From a virus, in IMG/VR virus record IMGVR_UViG_3300032296_000732, positions 1-63,665 of that record: 63,665 nucleotides of DNA; one strand, given 5' to 3'. The position numbers were made by a program, and so were the translations under genes. The notes beneath the pieces are model-generated. The model saw only the letters and a program-made list of their open reading frames with translations. It had not been told where the DNA came from and did no database searches. Of the stretch, positions 56,401-63,128 are shown piece after piece; position 1 is the stretch's first letter, and every line of letters starts with the position of its first letter.

Positions 56401-59169
56401 GCACGCAACAAGAACGTTTGGTTTGGCTCCGGATTGAACGCGGCTGACTTTACCAAGTACAACGGCCAACTGAAAACAAGTCAGGGGCTGGCGACTGGTT
56501 CTGTTGCGTTGGACAACGCCATTCGCGGGGGTCAGATTTCTACCGAAGTCATCTTCCAAGGCGGCATCAGGTTTGATCCCAAGAGCCTAAACTTTGTGGC
56601 CACCAAGAAGGCCAAGGGCATGCGCGGTGTGTATGAGGCCGAGGCTGCACTCAAGAAGAGGCTGGGAGACCAGCTGGGCACCGACATCATTCAGGGCTAC
56701 CTTGAGGCCAAGCGTAGCCGCAGCATTCAGAACGAGTTTTTTGAACGCCAAGCAAAATTGGAAGTATTGCAAGCGGAGTACGAGCAGCTGCTTGAAAGCG
56801 GCGCGTCTGAGAAAGATATTAAGATTGCAAGAGACGATTTGGCTGACGCTAGAAAAGAGTTTAAAGACATTGAGATTGTGTTCAACAAGATCAATATGTC
56901 TGACCCTGAGATTGACGAGTTCATTGCCCGAGATCAAGAGCATCCAGAGCTGCGCAAGATCATGGACAACTGGTCTGCGGTCAACAAGAACATGCTCAAT
57001 TTCTGGCGGCAGGTTGGCTTGCTTTCCACGAAACGATACGATGCCCTGTCGAACATCAAAGACTACGTGCCGTGGCAGCGGATCATGAATGACGAGACAG
57101 ACATTCATTCTCCTGCGCAAACGACCAACAGAACGATGACCAACATCGGGCTTGAGCGCGTCTTTAAAAAGGGCACGCCCACTGTTATCACTGACTTCAA
57201 AGCCGAGAAGGATCAGCAGGTTTTCAAGATTCAGCCTGCCAAGGTTTTGGTTGTTGAGGTCAACGGCAAGACGATCAACCCATCGGACATCCAAGCAACC
57301 CCAGAGGGTGAGGTGCGTTTGAACGTGCCAATTGCTGAGGGTGATTTGGTTGTGTTCACGGCCAGCAGAGAGATTGAGAACATCATCGATAACATGACGC
57401 GCAACGTCATGCGTATGACGATGAACGGCTTGCGTCAGTACGCCGCACAAAGGATCGTTAACGAGTACGCCACGCGAGATGCCAAGGGCAAGGTAATGAC
57501 CTTCCCCAAGGTTGATCTTGAAAAGGGCCGGTTCAATTTCATCGTGAACGGCAGGCGAGTGGTTGTGGAGATTCAGGACCCGCTGATTGCAGAATCCATC
57601 ATTGGCATGGAGACGCTGGGTATTGCCATGTACCCGATCTTGGCAGCAGCAGCCAACATCACCCGTCGCTCAATCACTTTGTCTGGTGTGTTCCAGATCA
57701 AGCAGGTCTTCAAGGATGCACCTACTGCGGCTTTCGTTACTGGCGTTAAGAATCCTTTGGCCCTGATCGGCGGTGTGTACAAGGGCTTCCTCACAAGCCT
57801 GACCAACACAGACCCGACCATTCAGATTCTGAAGTCTGCGGGTATCGGTGGATTCCAAAGCGCAGCCAGAACCCCAGAGGCAGAGGTCAAGCGCCGCATC
57901 GGTATCATGAACCGCAACGTGTTTGACTTCATCATCAAGGGGCTGGACCACATCGGCGACTCCTCCGATATGGCGCAGCGGGTTGCCGTCTACAAACGTG
58001 TGCTGGCCGAGACTGGTAATGAGGCGCAGGCTTTGTATCAGGCTGCAAACGTGATCAACTTTTTGCACCACGGCTCAGGCCAAGCGGCTCAGTTTGTCGT
58101 GAAGACTGTGCCATTTGCTGGGGCGTATGCAAACTCCATCGACGTGCTTGCACAGGCCCTTGTTGGCGGCGGTCTTCGCGGCAACACCAGAGCAAAGAAT
58201 CTTCAGCGGCTTGCGGTAACCGGCTCACTGCTGGCTACCACAACACTGCTGTACTGCATGATGGTGGGTGATGATGAAGAGTACAACCAGCTTGATGACC
58301 AGACCAAGCTGCGCAACTACATGATCCCCGGCACCAAGATCATGTTGCCGATGAACACCAGTGCGGCGTTTTTCTTCAAGGCCATTCCAGAGATGATCTA
58401 CAACAAGATCGTCAAGGAAGGGACTGACAACGCCGTGGATGAGCGTCGCTTGCGGACTGCCTTGAAAGAGGCTGCAATTGATCTTCTGCTTGGCCCCACT
58501 CCCGTGCCGTCTGCGGTCAGGCCAATTATTGAAATTGGTTTGAACAGGGACTTCTTCACGGGTCGTTCGGTGGTGCCAGAGGCTTTGGCCAAATTGGATG
58601 CTGCCGAGCGATACACAGCAGAGACCAGCGAGTTGGGCAAGATGCTGTCGGGCTTAACCGGGACTGATGAGAAGCGCATCCTTGATCCTATGGAGGCAGA
58701 TCATATTGTTCGCGGCATCTTTGGCACAACGGGTGCGATGGTGCAGTGGTTCTCAAACAGTATTGGTGCCGCAGCTGGTGAGCGGATTGCGCCCACCGAG
58801 AAGCAGCAGCCACTCACTGGCCCGTTCTTGCGTGCAGATGTACCGCGCCGCAACGAAGACTTGTTCTACGACTTTAAGAAACTTGTGGACAACAAGTACG
58901 GCACTTATTCAAAGATGATCGAGCGCGAAGACTACGAAGCTGCCGACAAGTATTTGGAGAAGCACGGTGATATCGTCAAGTCCTACGAGTACACCAATGA
59001 GCTGGATACGGAACTCAAAGAGATCAACGCGATGATTCGTTACTACGGTGAATCAAAAGAGACAACCCTGACCCCCAAGGAGCGTCGCGCAGAGGTGATT
59101 GATTTGCAGAGACTCAAGCAAGAAATCCTTGACTCGGTCATAGAGTTCCGCAAAGAGGCTGGGCTATAA
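50422..59169 (+). CDS. giant polyvalent protein with ParB-like, GHKL ATPase and metallopeptidase-type domains
   Basis: 2,915 residues from ATG 50422. Residues about 740-925 are ParB-like (VPVADLKL...VISGRHRLDLAQR, then NIRDEQG, GSDALITAL). An SH3-like segment (VGDMVRFGSISGTVVGIEGDYVRM) begins at about 1195. Residues about 1265-1560 hold a GHKL (Hsp90/MutL-type) ATPase: KELLQNSFDAV (from 1293), DNARGM (1340) and GGLGLAKMG (1372). HEIAH at 1803-1807, followed by SMDHGVAH, is a zinc-peptidase motif. The last 500 residues (ITLSGVFQIKQVFKDAP, FLHHGSGQ, VKTVPFAGAYANS) match the LPD38-type tail of polyvalent proteins. Such proteins are thought to enter the host with the DNA and counter defences. The hydrophobic segment VTGSLLATTTLLYCMMV may insert in membranes. 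Confidence 0.8.
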   Translation: MAQNFTTFTPLDTAPKFTTFTPLESVAPSVEDEERKKREQTRRPEQAAPDIPAVGTMGNLSDFFPEPDAQPQAAPQTKGVIQRVGDFFRPEFKSVLETPPTAEQQQQNRDRRLSYGAGPINQQTESAASLLRSGETGTQSQTVRRVAKAMEEQGQPTFADMAARAKRPAIVQAERDAKAEEFRSAGEWAADTLSGISQGTVGLVELPLNIFAPSGGLAKSLRETQKELQAQESDVLKAQRAQLLERVQNEDGFFGKYFATVESLITNPAMGLSEAVKQVPNFLSIVGAAKLGTALTGAAVHTASRVSPTIALAEAISGNALLTGARAAGATAGGISAATLMTSGDAAGNVYQTLTDPKKTPMSVWRTNPDFQSLVAQGKTPKQAIEEISTAKARLAAAIVAPLGVLGFMGAEAAFVAQGGIRAAMQAATPKGAAKLVGKEIGLEQIQEGGTQVGGNVASQTVNPQQSLLEGVPEAMATAAVTSGPFAGAAVARQMLQDQQAQVDPFAEAEARRRLDVQSYDPGLVDPASTRRPTDFDAGKRPDQLLDERDARIEPTLDDEALMKQPSPPVVGDELSMQGDIPGMATEGDIAETDVSLAPGDTSVTPPVSVTPVTPVSTQTPTKDKWLKAINDQNRLQPEGGVQLTVTPEGKLNFMGDPSATKQGRALEATLNEAIKAGATVEEIAASINSAKQPAPPVTPVTLPPPTKAAESLPETPTVPPVTTPKLFEPPVAGHAVADFPVVQVPVADLKLSEDVPQFKAGATDKGVVDPLTGKFTQEGVAPIAVWRRLDGTLEVISGRHRLDLAQRSKTKFINAQVYDEAQGFTAVDASTLDAELNIRDEQGKVKDYVNFFKASGTDRETAESKGLLGRVKGKRGFAIANQGSDALITALNGDQVGDEAAYYIAINAPNDERLQGVGLQSIMDGKSMNAAVNTMQAVKAMAAERDTTADMFGFDDSLIKEAQEMAKIASKMQQSIASRLSAISGAAKNPAMAKAEGIDVRDPEAVKRRIAELKEVKAALENWSTNPEIVAEIRAQRGVAAPQFELKAETPQETVDRESTQDAERRAAEEKNQADNEVDFFQLQPQTQEKTEAPTEDMFAGEAGPSAEFTAARELRNRANDAFIKAQEALLNGEISGEDYEASRKVYDKAVADFEKASKKEQGQTETQAIKDETEFIEESTKDKLEAIAQDFMVGDMVRFGSISGTVVGIEGDYVRMRPDTATSPKAYQRVPKTSLTIVARPDNTSMVSFSKEQDNKFGDEAGQLNANMGNLIQLLGANMYSSSLAEVTIKELLQNSFDAVKGAVADTNAKGEKIKSLYKTGKIEITIDQLNRTITIKDNARGMTPQIVRDAFFTVAGSDKSDLPPGQRSGGLGLAKMGFMLGAENLKLDTVRDGVRVTVDTSSTNIANNNFTIQKSPAPKDEHGTTVTVKIPEFYIDPKNGDERPIYFPYSVRSVSALNQPLIGPVEVSVKLNQDPEVVLPVGVNFADKNYSKFKANFDWGSADIFFGIERKQDRYSINHKVLSAGVYQFSPDFSLDDEKIPYDIVVNISPNVDARHPDYPFVNSRENFKDRIKKDVEALQAYLGQIARGLEAKDLQESFKGVVSMPRMEAGQDIADISDKLKKTFDKKKPEAPSVIKELPKEVTVTADTVTDTKTQKVLVDVKGKEKEKQKDASFKGSVTPKSADFMLDLKQDPKLPAFHNNTNVDYLEIGRPYGEPEKFFAELGTLVVEMKEDLAKSGMYGYSTLAPENLFFAGISIDKKYGGVHIKVPYKAVFINPFYSFGARTLFGTRQQQLNVMIHEIAHTGSMDHGVAHNAQMIKVEQYLADEGLLDYYRDAILDILRRHESTFTAMKEAYDRSSTQNVAKSLEDYEKGSAAASARGDTGGAGDATSAVSARGGQGRGEGVPRTQEDDAQQDRGAAGEISGELDADKRLIKKYNRPATPQLDPSPTKTVLVNGAKASKEYLKLAFEDPLDALGTAANAVDRGVMYARNKNVWFGSGLNAADFTKYNGQLKTSQGLATGSVALDNAIRGGQISTEVIFQGGIRFDPKSLNFVATKKAKGMRGVYEAEAALKKRLGDQLGTDIIQGYLEAKRSRSIQNEFFERQAKLEVLQAEYEQLLESGASEKDIKIARDDLADARKEFKDIEIVFNKINMSDPEIDEFIARDQEHPELRKIMDNWSAVNKNMLNFWRQVGLLSTKRYDALSNIKDYVPWQRIMNDETDIHSPAQTTNRTMTNIGLERVFKKGTPTVITDFKAEKDQQVFKIQPAKVLVVEVNGKTINPSDIQATPEGEVRLNVPIAEGDLVVFTASREIENIIDNMTRNVMRMTMNGLRQYAAQRIVNEYATRDAKGKVMTFPKVDLEKGRFNFIVNGRRVVVEIQDPLIAESIIGMETLGIAMYPILAAAANITRRSITLSGVFQIKQVFKDAPTAAFVTGVKNPLALIGGVYKGFLTSLTNTDPTIQILKSAGIGGFQSAARTPEAEVKRRIGIMNRNVFDFIIKGLDHIGDSSDMAQRVAVYKRVLAETGNEAQALYQAANVINFLHHGSGQAAQFVVKTVPFAGAYANSIDVLAQALVGGGLRGNTRAKNLQRLAVTGSLLATTTLLYCMMVGDDEEYNQLDDQTKLRNYMIPGTKIMLPMNTSAAFFFKAIPEMIYNKIVKEGTDNAVDERRLRTALKEAAIDLLLGPTPVPSAVRPIIEIGLNRDFFTGRSVVPEALAKLDAAERYTAETSELGKMLSGLTGTDEKRILDPMEADHIVRGIFGTTGAMVQWFSNSIGAAAGERIAPTEKQQPLTGPFLRADVPRRNEDLFYDFKKLVDNKYGTYSKMIEREDYEAADKYLEKHGDIVKSYEYTNELDTELKEINAMIRYYGESKETTLTPKERRAEVIDLQRLKQEILDSVIEFRKEAGL
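52244..52262 (-). promoter_or_regulatory. 19-bp dyad/promoter-like element, site 5 (inside the giant gene, reverse)
   Basis: Reverse complement of GTAACAGGTGTTACACTGA, identical to sites 2 and 3, here within coding sequence. A related palindrome without the tail (AGTAACACCTGTTACT) lies at 52512-52527. Confidence 0.55.
55997..56233 (+). CDS. possible overprinted small helical protein inside the giant gene
   Basis: A 78-residue ORF in another frame: MTDLQLKTLQSLLRITKKAPPQHRLEEIQVALETR..., then VYQELKKMMRNKTVEQLEKLAGNL. It looks more protein-like than the giant frame at the same place, which is Gly/Ala/Ser/Asp/Arg low-complexity (SAAASARGDTGGAGDATSA). A weak GAAG precedes the ATG. It could be a true overlapping gene in a dispensable linker, or chance. 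Confidence 0.35.
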   Translation: MTDLQLKTLQSLLRITKKAPPQHRLEEIQVALETRLQLYLQEGDKAGAKVYQELKKMMRNKTVEQLEKLAGNLTPTKG

Positions 59170-59170
59170 A

Positions 59171-59191
59171 AATGGGGGGCCGAAGCCCCCC
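59171..59191 (-). terminator. intrinsic terminator between the giant gene and rusA
   Basis: GGGGGGC-CGAA-GCCCCCC at 59174-59191. Read on the minus strand the loop is TTCG, and the stem is followed by ATTTTT, so it best terminates rusA. It may also slow plus-strand transcription, although the downstream T-run is absent there. Confidence 0.7.
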
Positions 59192-59224
59192 TAAATGCCA
59201 ACCAAGGCAACTGCGGTGGCACAC

Positions 59225-59581
59225 CTAGTCTAGCGTGTGGATTAGGATCGTGCAACCGCCGCCCTTTTGAATTTGCTGCCGGGTGACGTGCAGCTCATCA
59301 ATTTGGCTATCTGACTCATAACATCCAGCGTGTTCACAGGCATCAAGCAAAGCCTTGAGCACGTTGTCTACGTCCCGCTTTCTCCTATCAGGCGGGAACA
59401 GTGCTACATGCACAGCCAATCGCCCCTCAAGGGCCTGTATGCCCTGCGCTGCACACTCCTCCGCCACGGCCATACGAAACGCCCGCCCATGCTTGCTAAT
59501 GTAGCGGATGTTCCCGCTGCTCATCCAGTAGTGGTTCACGCTTGGCGGATACGGCAAAAGAATTTGAATATGTTTTGTCAT
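59225..59581 (-). CDS. rusA: RusA-like Holliday-junction resolvase
   Basis: A 118-residue protein. LPYPPSVNHYW near the start and RRKRDVDNVLKALLDAC...YESDSQIDELHV carry the RusA catalytic acids (D70, D72, D91) and K76. It resolves four-way DNA junctions formed in phage recombination and replication before packaging. It has no Shine-Dalgarno sequence, and the best promoter places the transcript start at or next to the ATG. It is the only minus-strand gene in the right half. Confidence 0.88.
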   Translation of the reverse strand: MTKHIQILLPYPPSVNHYWMSSGNIRYISKHGRAFRMAVAEECAAQGIQALEGRLAVHVALFPPDRRKRDVDNVLKALLDACEHAGCYESDSQIDELHVTRQQIQKGGGCTILIHTLD

Positions 59582-59587
59582 AGGCGA

Positions 59588-59616
59588 ATCGTAGCAGCTG
59601 TTATGCTATGATGCAA
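59588..59616 (-). promoter_or_regulatory. promoter of rusA overlapping a degenerate dyad element (site 6)
   Basis: On the minus strand TTGCAT (59616-59611), 17 bp, TACGAT (59593-59588). Within it 59591-59604 (GTAGCAGCTGTTAT on the plus strand) matches 12 of 14 positions of the GTAACAGCTGTTAC dyad. Confidence 0.5.
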
Positions 59617-59643
59617 CACATGAATGTAAATAGGTACAAGCAG

Positions 59644-59672
59644 TTGACAGTACTGGAAAACTCATGCACAAT
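59644..59672 (+). promoter_or_regulatory. promoter of the recombination operon
   Basis: TTGACA at 59644-59649, 17-bp spacer, CACAAT at 59667-59672 (four of six -10 matches). It points to the nuclease gene at 59707. A 15-bp palindrome covers the -10 box. Confidence 0.5.
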
Positions 59673-59681
59673 TTAATTGTG
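59667..59681. promoter_or_regulatory. operator-like palindrome CACAATTTAATTGTG
   Basis: A perfect 7-1-7 inverted repeat exactly over the -10 and start region of the recombination-operon promoter. A repressor bound here would block RNA polymerase. The ribbon-helix-helix protein encoded at 61962 in the same operon is one candidate binder. Confidence 0.5.
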
Positions 59682-59706
59682 TCGCACTAACAGGAGGTGA
59701 AAAGAC

Positions 59707-60576
59707 ATGAAGCTGACCAACAAATTCAACATCCCGCAAACGTTCGTTAACGTTTTGCGCCGACCAACATACACGAAGGGAGGGGCAAACCTCAGCGTTA
59801 CCCAGCTAATCAACAGCCCCAAGATAGTGAGCTTGACCGCAAAACATCAAGGGGAATTAGAGGAAGACGTGGCAGACATGGTCTGGTCTATCTTTGGTTC
59901 TGCTGTTCACTCCATCTTGGAGCACGGCAAAGACGACAACCATATCGTTGAGCAGCGTCTTCATGCTCAAGTCAACGGCTGGAACATCAGCGGAGCAGTG
60001 GACTTGCAGATTGACTCTGAGGCCGGAACTCAGATACGCGACTACAAAACAACGAGCGCATGGGCGGTGATGAATGAAAAGGCCGAATGGGAACAGCAGC
60101 TCAACATCTACGCATGGCTTGTTGAGATTGTCAGGAACGTGAAAGTCATCGATCTTGGCATCGTTGCCATCATCCGCGACTGGAGCCGCAGGGATGCATT
60201 GACGCGGGACAGCTACCCAGAAGCGCCGATCAAAGAGCTGCCGATCAAGTTGTGGACGATGGATGAGCGCATGGCATTCATCAGCGACCGCATTGAACTG
60301 CACTCGGCTTGTGATTTTGCGCTGGAGACGGGCGACGATCTGCCGCCTTGCACTCCATCGGAAATGTGGGAGAAGCCTGCCGTTTATGCGGTACGGAAAA
60401 AAGGTGGTGTCAGGGCAAAGTCTCTGCACAGCACACAGGAAGAAGCAGACGATGCTTTGGCTGCTTTGGGTAAAGACTACGAGCTGGACCTGCGGCCCGG
60501 AGAGAGAACACGCTGTGCAAATTTTTGCCCAGTCAATCAGTGGTGCGATCAGTGGCGCACCTTTCAAACCAAGTAA
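59707..60576 (+). CDS. Cas4/RecB-like PD-(D/E)XK nuclease
   Basis: A 289-residue protein. GSAVHSILEHG (H68), GAVDLQID (D99) and IRDYKTT (D112, K114) form the RecB/Cas4 nuclease core. Cysteines near the C-terminus (RTRCANFCPVNQWCDQW) are placed for an iron-sulfur cluster as in Cas4 and AddB-like enzymes. It probably resects DNA ends for the ERF annealing protein encoded next. AGGAGGTG precedes the ATG by 6 nt. Confidence 0.8.
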   Translation: MKLTNKFNIPQTFVNVLRRPTYTKGGANLSVTQLINSPKIVSLTAKHQGELEEDVADMVWSIFGSAVHSILEHGKDDNHIVEQRLHAQVNGWNISGAVDLQIDSEAGTQIRDYKTTSAWAVMNEKAEWEQQLNIYAWLVEIVRNVKVIDLGIVAIIRDWSRRDALTRDSYPEAPIKELPIKLWTMDERMAFISDRIELHSACDFALETGDDLPPCTPSEMWEKPAVYAVRKKGGVRAKSLHSTQEEADDALAALGKDYELDLRPGERTRCANFCPVNQWCDQWRTFQTK

Positions 60577-60585
60577 AGGAAATAT

Positions 60586-61272
60586 ATGTCTGTACATCGC
60601 AAGTTAATGGCGGCGCGGGTCCGTCTTTTGGATACCGAACTGAAGAAGTCGGGCTTGAATAAGTTTGCTGGATACAGCTACTTTGAGCTTGGCGACTTTG
60701 TGCCAGCCATACAACAAATCTTTCACGAAGCGGGCCTGTGCGGCGTGGTGTCGTACAGCATTGAGTACGCCACCCTGACCATCACGGATACAGAGGACGG
60801 CACGGTCATTGTGATTACATCTCCAATGGCAGATGCAAACCTCAAAGGCGCACACCCCATACAGAATCTTGGCGCGGTTGAATCTTATCAACGCCGTTAC
60901 CTGTGGATGACCGCAATGGAAATCGTGGAGCACGATGCGATTGATTCATCTGACTCTGCCCCCAAGAAAGCTGAGGCTCCTGCTGCGCCACCTGCCCAAC
61001 CTCGGCCACCCGCTGTGATAGTTGGCAAAGATGGAGAGTTTCAGATGAAGATTGAGCTGATGCCAAAGGGGTCTCTACAAGACTGGCTTGCCATCATCAA
61101 CGATTCGGTTGAGCTGCTGATTGGTCAAACGCATTCACAGAAAGATGTGAAGCAAATATTTTTAAGGAACAAGCAATTATTCGAGGAGGTCAAGAAACAG
61201 GATATGGATTTTTTCAAACAACTCACAGCCAAACTTTCAGTAGCCCTTAAACAATTTCCGGAGGTAGCATGA
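60586..61272 (+). CDS. erf: ERF-family single-strand annealing recombinase
   Basis: A 228-residue protein. KFAGYSYFELGDFVPAIQQIFHEAGL, SYSIEYATLTITDTEDG and HPIQNLGAVESYQRRYLWMTAMEIVEHDAID follow the ERF/Sak-type annealing domain. A Pro/Ala linker (PAAPPAQPRPPA) and a C-terminal helical domain follow. It promotes annealing of complementary single strands, working with the upstream nuclease and the downstream SSB-tailed protein. Its stop overlaps the next ATG. Confidence 0.8.
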   Translation: MSVHRKLMAARVRLLDTELKKSGLNKFAGYSYFELGDFVPAIQQIFHEAGLCGVVSYSIEYATLTITDTEDGTVIVITSPMADANLKGAHPIQNLGAVESYQRRYLWMTAMEIVEHDAIDSSDSAPKKAEAPAAPPAQPRPPAVIVGKDGEFQMKIELMPKGSLQDWLAIINDSVELLIGQTHSQKDVKQIFLRNKQLFEEVKKQDMDFFKQLTAKLSVALKQFPEVA

Positions 61273-61544
61273 GCTATACACCAAAACCAAACACTGGCAC
61301 CTTGTGGCCCAACGATTACAAAAAAGCTGAGAACCAGCCAGACAAGCGCGGCGATTTACTTTTAGACCGCGCTTTGCTCAAGCTGTTAATGAGCAAGACA
61401 AACGACGACCTGATCAAGATCACCATCTCTGGGTGGACGCGAGTAATTAACGGCAAGGATTGCCTGTCCATTGCGGCAGCTGAACCATACGTTAAGCCCG
61501 CATACAAGCCCGCGCCGGAAGATGATTCGGACGTGCCATTTTAG
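61269..61544 (+). CDS. small protein with SSB-like acidic C-terminal tail
   Basis: A 91-residue protein: MSYTPKPNTGTLWPNDYKKAENQPDKRGDLLLDRALLK... It ends PEDDSDVPF, closely like the DDDIPF tail with which SSB proteins recruit partners. The central part (DDLIKITISGWTRVINGKDCLSIAAAEPY) could be a reduced OB-type strand set. A single-strand DNA or recruitment function is suggested by this and by position after erf. Confidence 0.6.
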   Translation: MSYTPKPNTGTLWPNDYKKAENQPDKRGDLLLDRALLKLLMSKTNDDLIKITISGWTRVINGKDCLSIAAAEPYVKPAYKPAPEDDSDVPF

Positions 61545-61557
61545 AATGGCTGCCCTT

Positions 61558-61983
61558 ATGAAAACTCTACAGTTTGAGGCCGTGAAAATGGCCATGAAAC
61601 AAGATAAGGAGGGTTACGTGTTGACCCTCCGCATGCACCCTGACGAGGTGCCTGAAGACCTGCTGCGAGATTTTGTCGGGGCGCGGTATCAGTGTGTTCT
61701 TGTCAGGCTTGATGGGAACGACAGGCCCATGAATAAAGAGGCTGAGTATGCAGGCGACAGGCTTGTGCAGACATCGGGTGTTCTTTGCAGAGACCCTGAT
61801 TTCTGGAACTTCTTGTTTGAGTGTTCGCAGATTGCGGTGCCGTGTGAAAAAGATGCGACCGACTGGCTGCGCAGTCATCTGGGCGTGCAGACTCGCGCTG
61901 ACTTGCGCACCAACATCAATGCGCGTGAGCGTTTTAATTTATTGCACGAGGAGTTTATGACATGGAAGCGCGAAAAAAACTGA
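61558..61983 (+). CDS. hypothetical early phage protein
   Basis: 141 residues from ATG 61558 (MKTLQFEAVKMAMKQDKEGYVLTLRMHPDEVPEDLL); ATG 61546 in frame is possible, and neither has a good ribosome site. The centre GARYQCVLVRL.G.D.PM is followed by a helical C-terminus (LRTNINARERFNLLHEEFMTWKRE). This family is found in phage recombination operons; function unknown. Overlaps the next gene by 22 nt. Confidence 0.7.
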   Translation: MKTLQFEAVKMAMKQDKEGYVLTLRMHPDEVPEDLLRDFVGARYQCVLVRLDGNDRPMNKEAEYAGDRLVQTSGVLCRDPDFWNFLFECSQIAVPCEKDATDWLRSHLGVQTRADLRTNINARERFNLLHEEFMTWKREKN

Positions 61984-62246
61984 TTCCGTACTCGGTGTAT
62001 TTGCCGCCAGAGTACTACGCAAAGATCAAGGAAGCGGCTAAAGACCGCAAGGCATCTGGCATTGTGCGTGACGCTATCTTGCTCATGCTTGATGGGGGTG
62101 ACGCCTACAAGAGTGGATACAACAAGGGCATCAAAGATGCGGCCCAAGTTGTCTACGAATGCAAAGAAGCTCAGATGGTTGCCATCAAGGGCCGGGACAT
62201 GGGCGCTGTTCTGACTGAGCAAATAGCCTTGTTGAAGATGGCGTGA
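61962..62246 (+). CDS. ribbon-helix-helix DNA-binding protein
   Basis: A 94-residue protein. KLIPYSVYLPPEYYAKIKEAAKDRKASGIVRDAILLMLDG has the beta strand and two helices of the RHH fold (Arc/MetJ type). The remaining C-terminal helix (ALLTE-like VLTEQIALLKMA) may dimerise. A probable repressor; it is encoded in the operon whose promoter carries CACAATTTAATTGTG. Confidence 0.65.
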   Translation: MEARKKLIPYSVYLPPEYYAKIKEAAKDRKASGIVRDAILLMLDGGDAYKSGYNKGIKDAAQVVYECKEAQMVAIKGRDMGAVLTEQIALLKMA

Positions 62247-62296
62247 TCCATCGTTGACGGGAATACTTTTAAAAACTTGAAATTTGGAGAATTGAA

Positions 62297-62668
62297 ATGA
62301 GAAGCAAGACTAAGGAAATGTTGAATTACATGGCACAGCACCCTGAAAAAACGGTGTCTGAAATAGCGAAAGATTTGGGCTACCACTACCAGACTGTTTA
62401 CATGGTTAAACGTAACCACATGAAGAAGACGGAGCCGAAACTAATCATGGAATACGTTGCTCCAGAAAAAACAGACCCGGTGAATAGCCCTGCGCACTAC
62501 CTTGTTGGCGGCATTGAGACGATTGATTTTATTGAAGCCAAGCAGCTCAACTACAACCTTGGCAACGCTGTGAAATACATTGCTCGGTCAGGACACAAGG
62601 ACGACCGCAAGCAAGACATTGAAAAGGCCGTGTGGTATTTGAAGAGAGAAATCAGCCGAATGCTGTGA
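62297..62668 (+). CDS. HTH-DUF3310 fusion protein
   Basis: A 123-residue protein. The N-terminal 45 residues (SKTKEMLNYMAQHPEKTVSEIAKDLGYHYQTVYMVKRNHM) are a helix-turn-helix. Residues about 62-120 (NSPAHYLVGGIETIDFIEAKQLNYNLGNAVKYIARSGHKDDRKQDIEKAVWYLKREI) are DUF3310, related to phage nucleotide-kinase-like proteins. The fusion suggests DNA-linked control of nucleotide metabolism, as inference. GGAG precedes the ATG. Confidence 0.75.
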   Translation: MRSKTKEMLNYMAQHPEKTVSEIAKDLGYHYQTVYMVKRNHMKKTEPKLIMEYVAPEKTDPVNSPAHYLVGGIETIDFIEAKQLNYNLGNAVKYIARSGHKDDRKQDIEKAVWYLKREISRML

Positions 62669-62704
62669 TCCTCATTTAACAATCTTAACAAAGGAGACGG
62701 TGAA

Positions 62705-62884
62705 ATGACTAAGACTGTGCCTTGGGTGCCTGTGGGCCACCCTAATTTCAAATGGACTAGCGGCGCTGATGTTCAAGCACTCTGGAGGAAGTACGGGTGG
62801 ACGCCGCCCAGTGAAAAGATCACGCCGCCGCCCGTGATCAAAAAGGAACCCGAGTGGGTAAACGTGGTGCGTCGGGTTAAATAA
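62705..62884 (+). CDS. small hypothetical protein (59 aa)
   Basis: Encodes MTKTVPWVPVGHPNFKWTSGADVQALWRKYGWTPPSEK...EWVNVVRRVK, with AAAGGAGA before the ATG. The F.WTSGADVQA.WR.YGWTPPSE core is a recurring short phage family of unknown role. Confidence 0.7.
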   Translation: MTKTVPWVPVGHPNFKWTSGADVQALWRKYGWTPPSEKITPPPVIKKEPEWVNVVRRVK

Positions 62885-62903
62885 ACGCCGTCAAGGAGAA
62901 CAC

Positions 62904-63128
62904 ATGAACGACGAAATGAAAAAGGCTTGGGCGGAGATCAGCAAGATGCTGGTTGAACCAACCCCGATAGAGCTTGACGTGTTCCTGCGCACATGGCAAA
63001 GGGCCATACAAGCGGAGCGTGAGGCAATTCGCAACATTGTTGAGGATGAGATCAAGCGCATCAAACCTACGTACTCCCCTACGGCGGACATCATTCTTCG
63101 CCGCATTTGCGAGAGGGGGCAAGCATGA
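62904..63128 (+). CDS. small hypothetical phage protein
   Basis: A 74-residue helical protein (MNDEMKKAWAEISKMLVEPTPIELDVFLRTWQRAIQAEREAIRNIVEDE). The AIQAEREA helix resembles the RADEREAC helix of the small paralogues near 638-1092. Preceded by AAGGAGA; overlaps the next gene by 4 nt. Confidence 0.7.
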   Translation: MNDEMKKAWAEISKMLVEPTPIELDVFLRTWQRAIQAEREAIRNIVEDEIKRIKPTYSPTADIILRRICERGQA

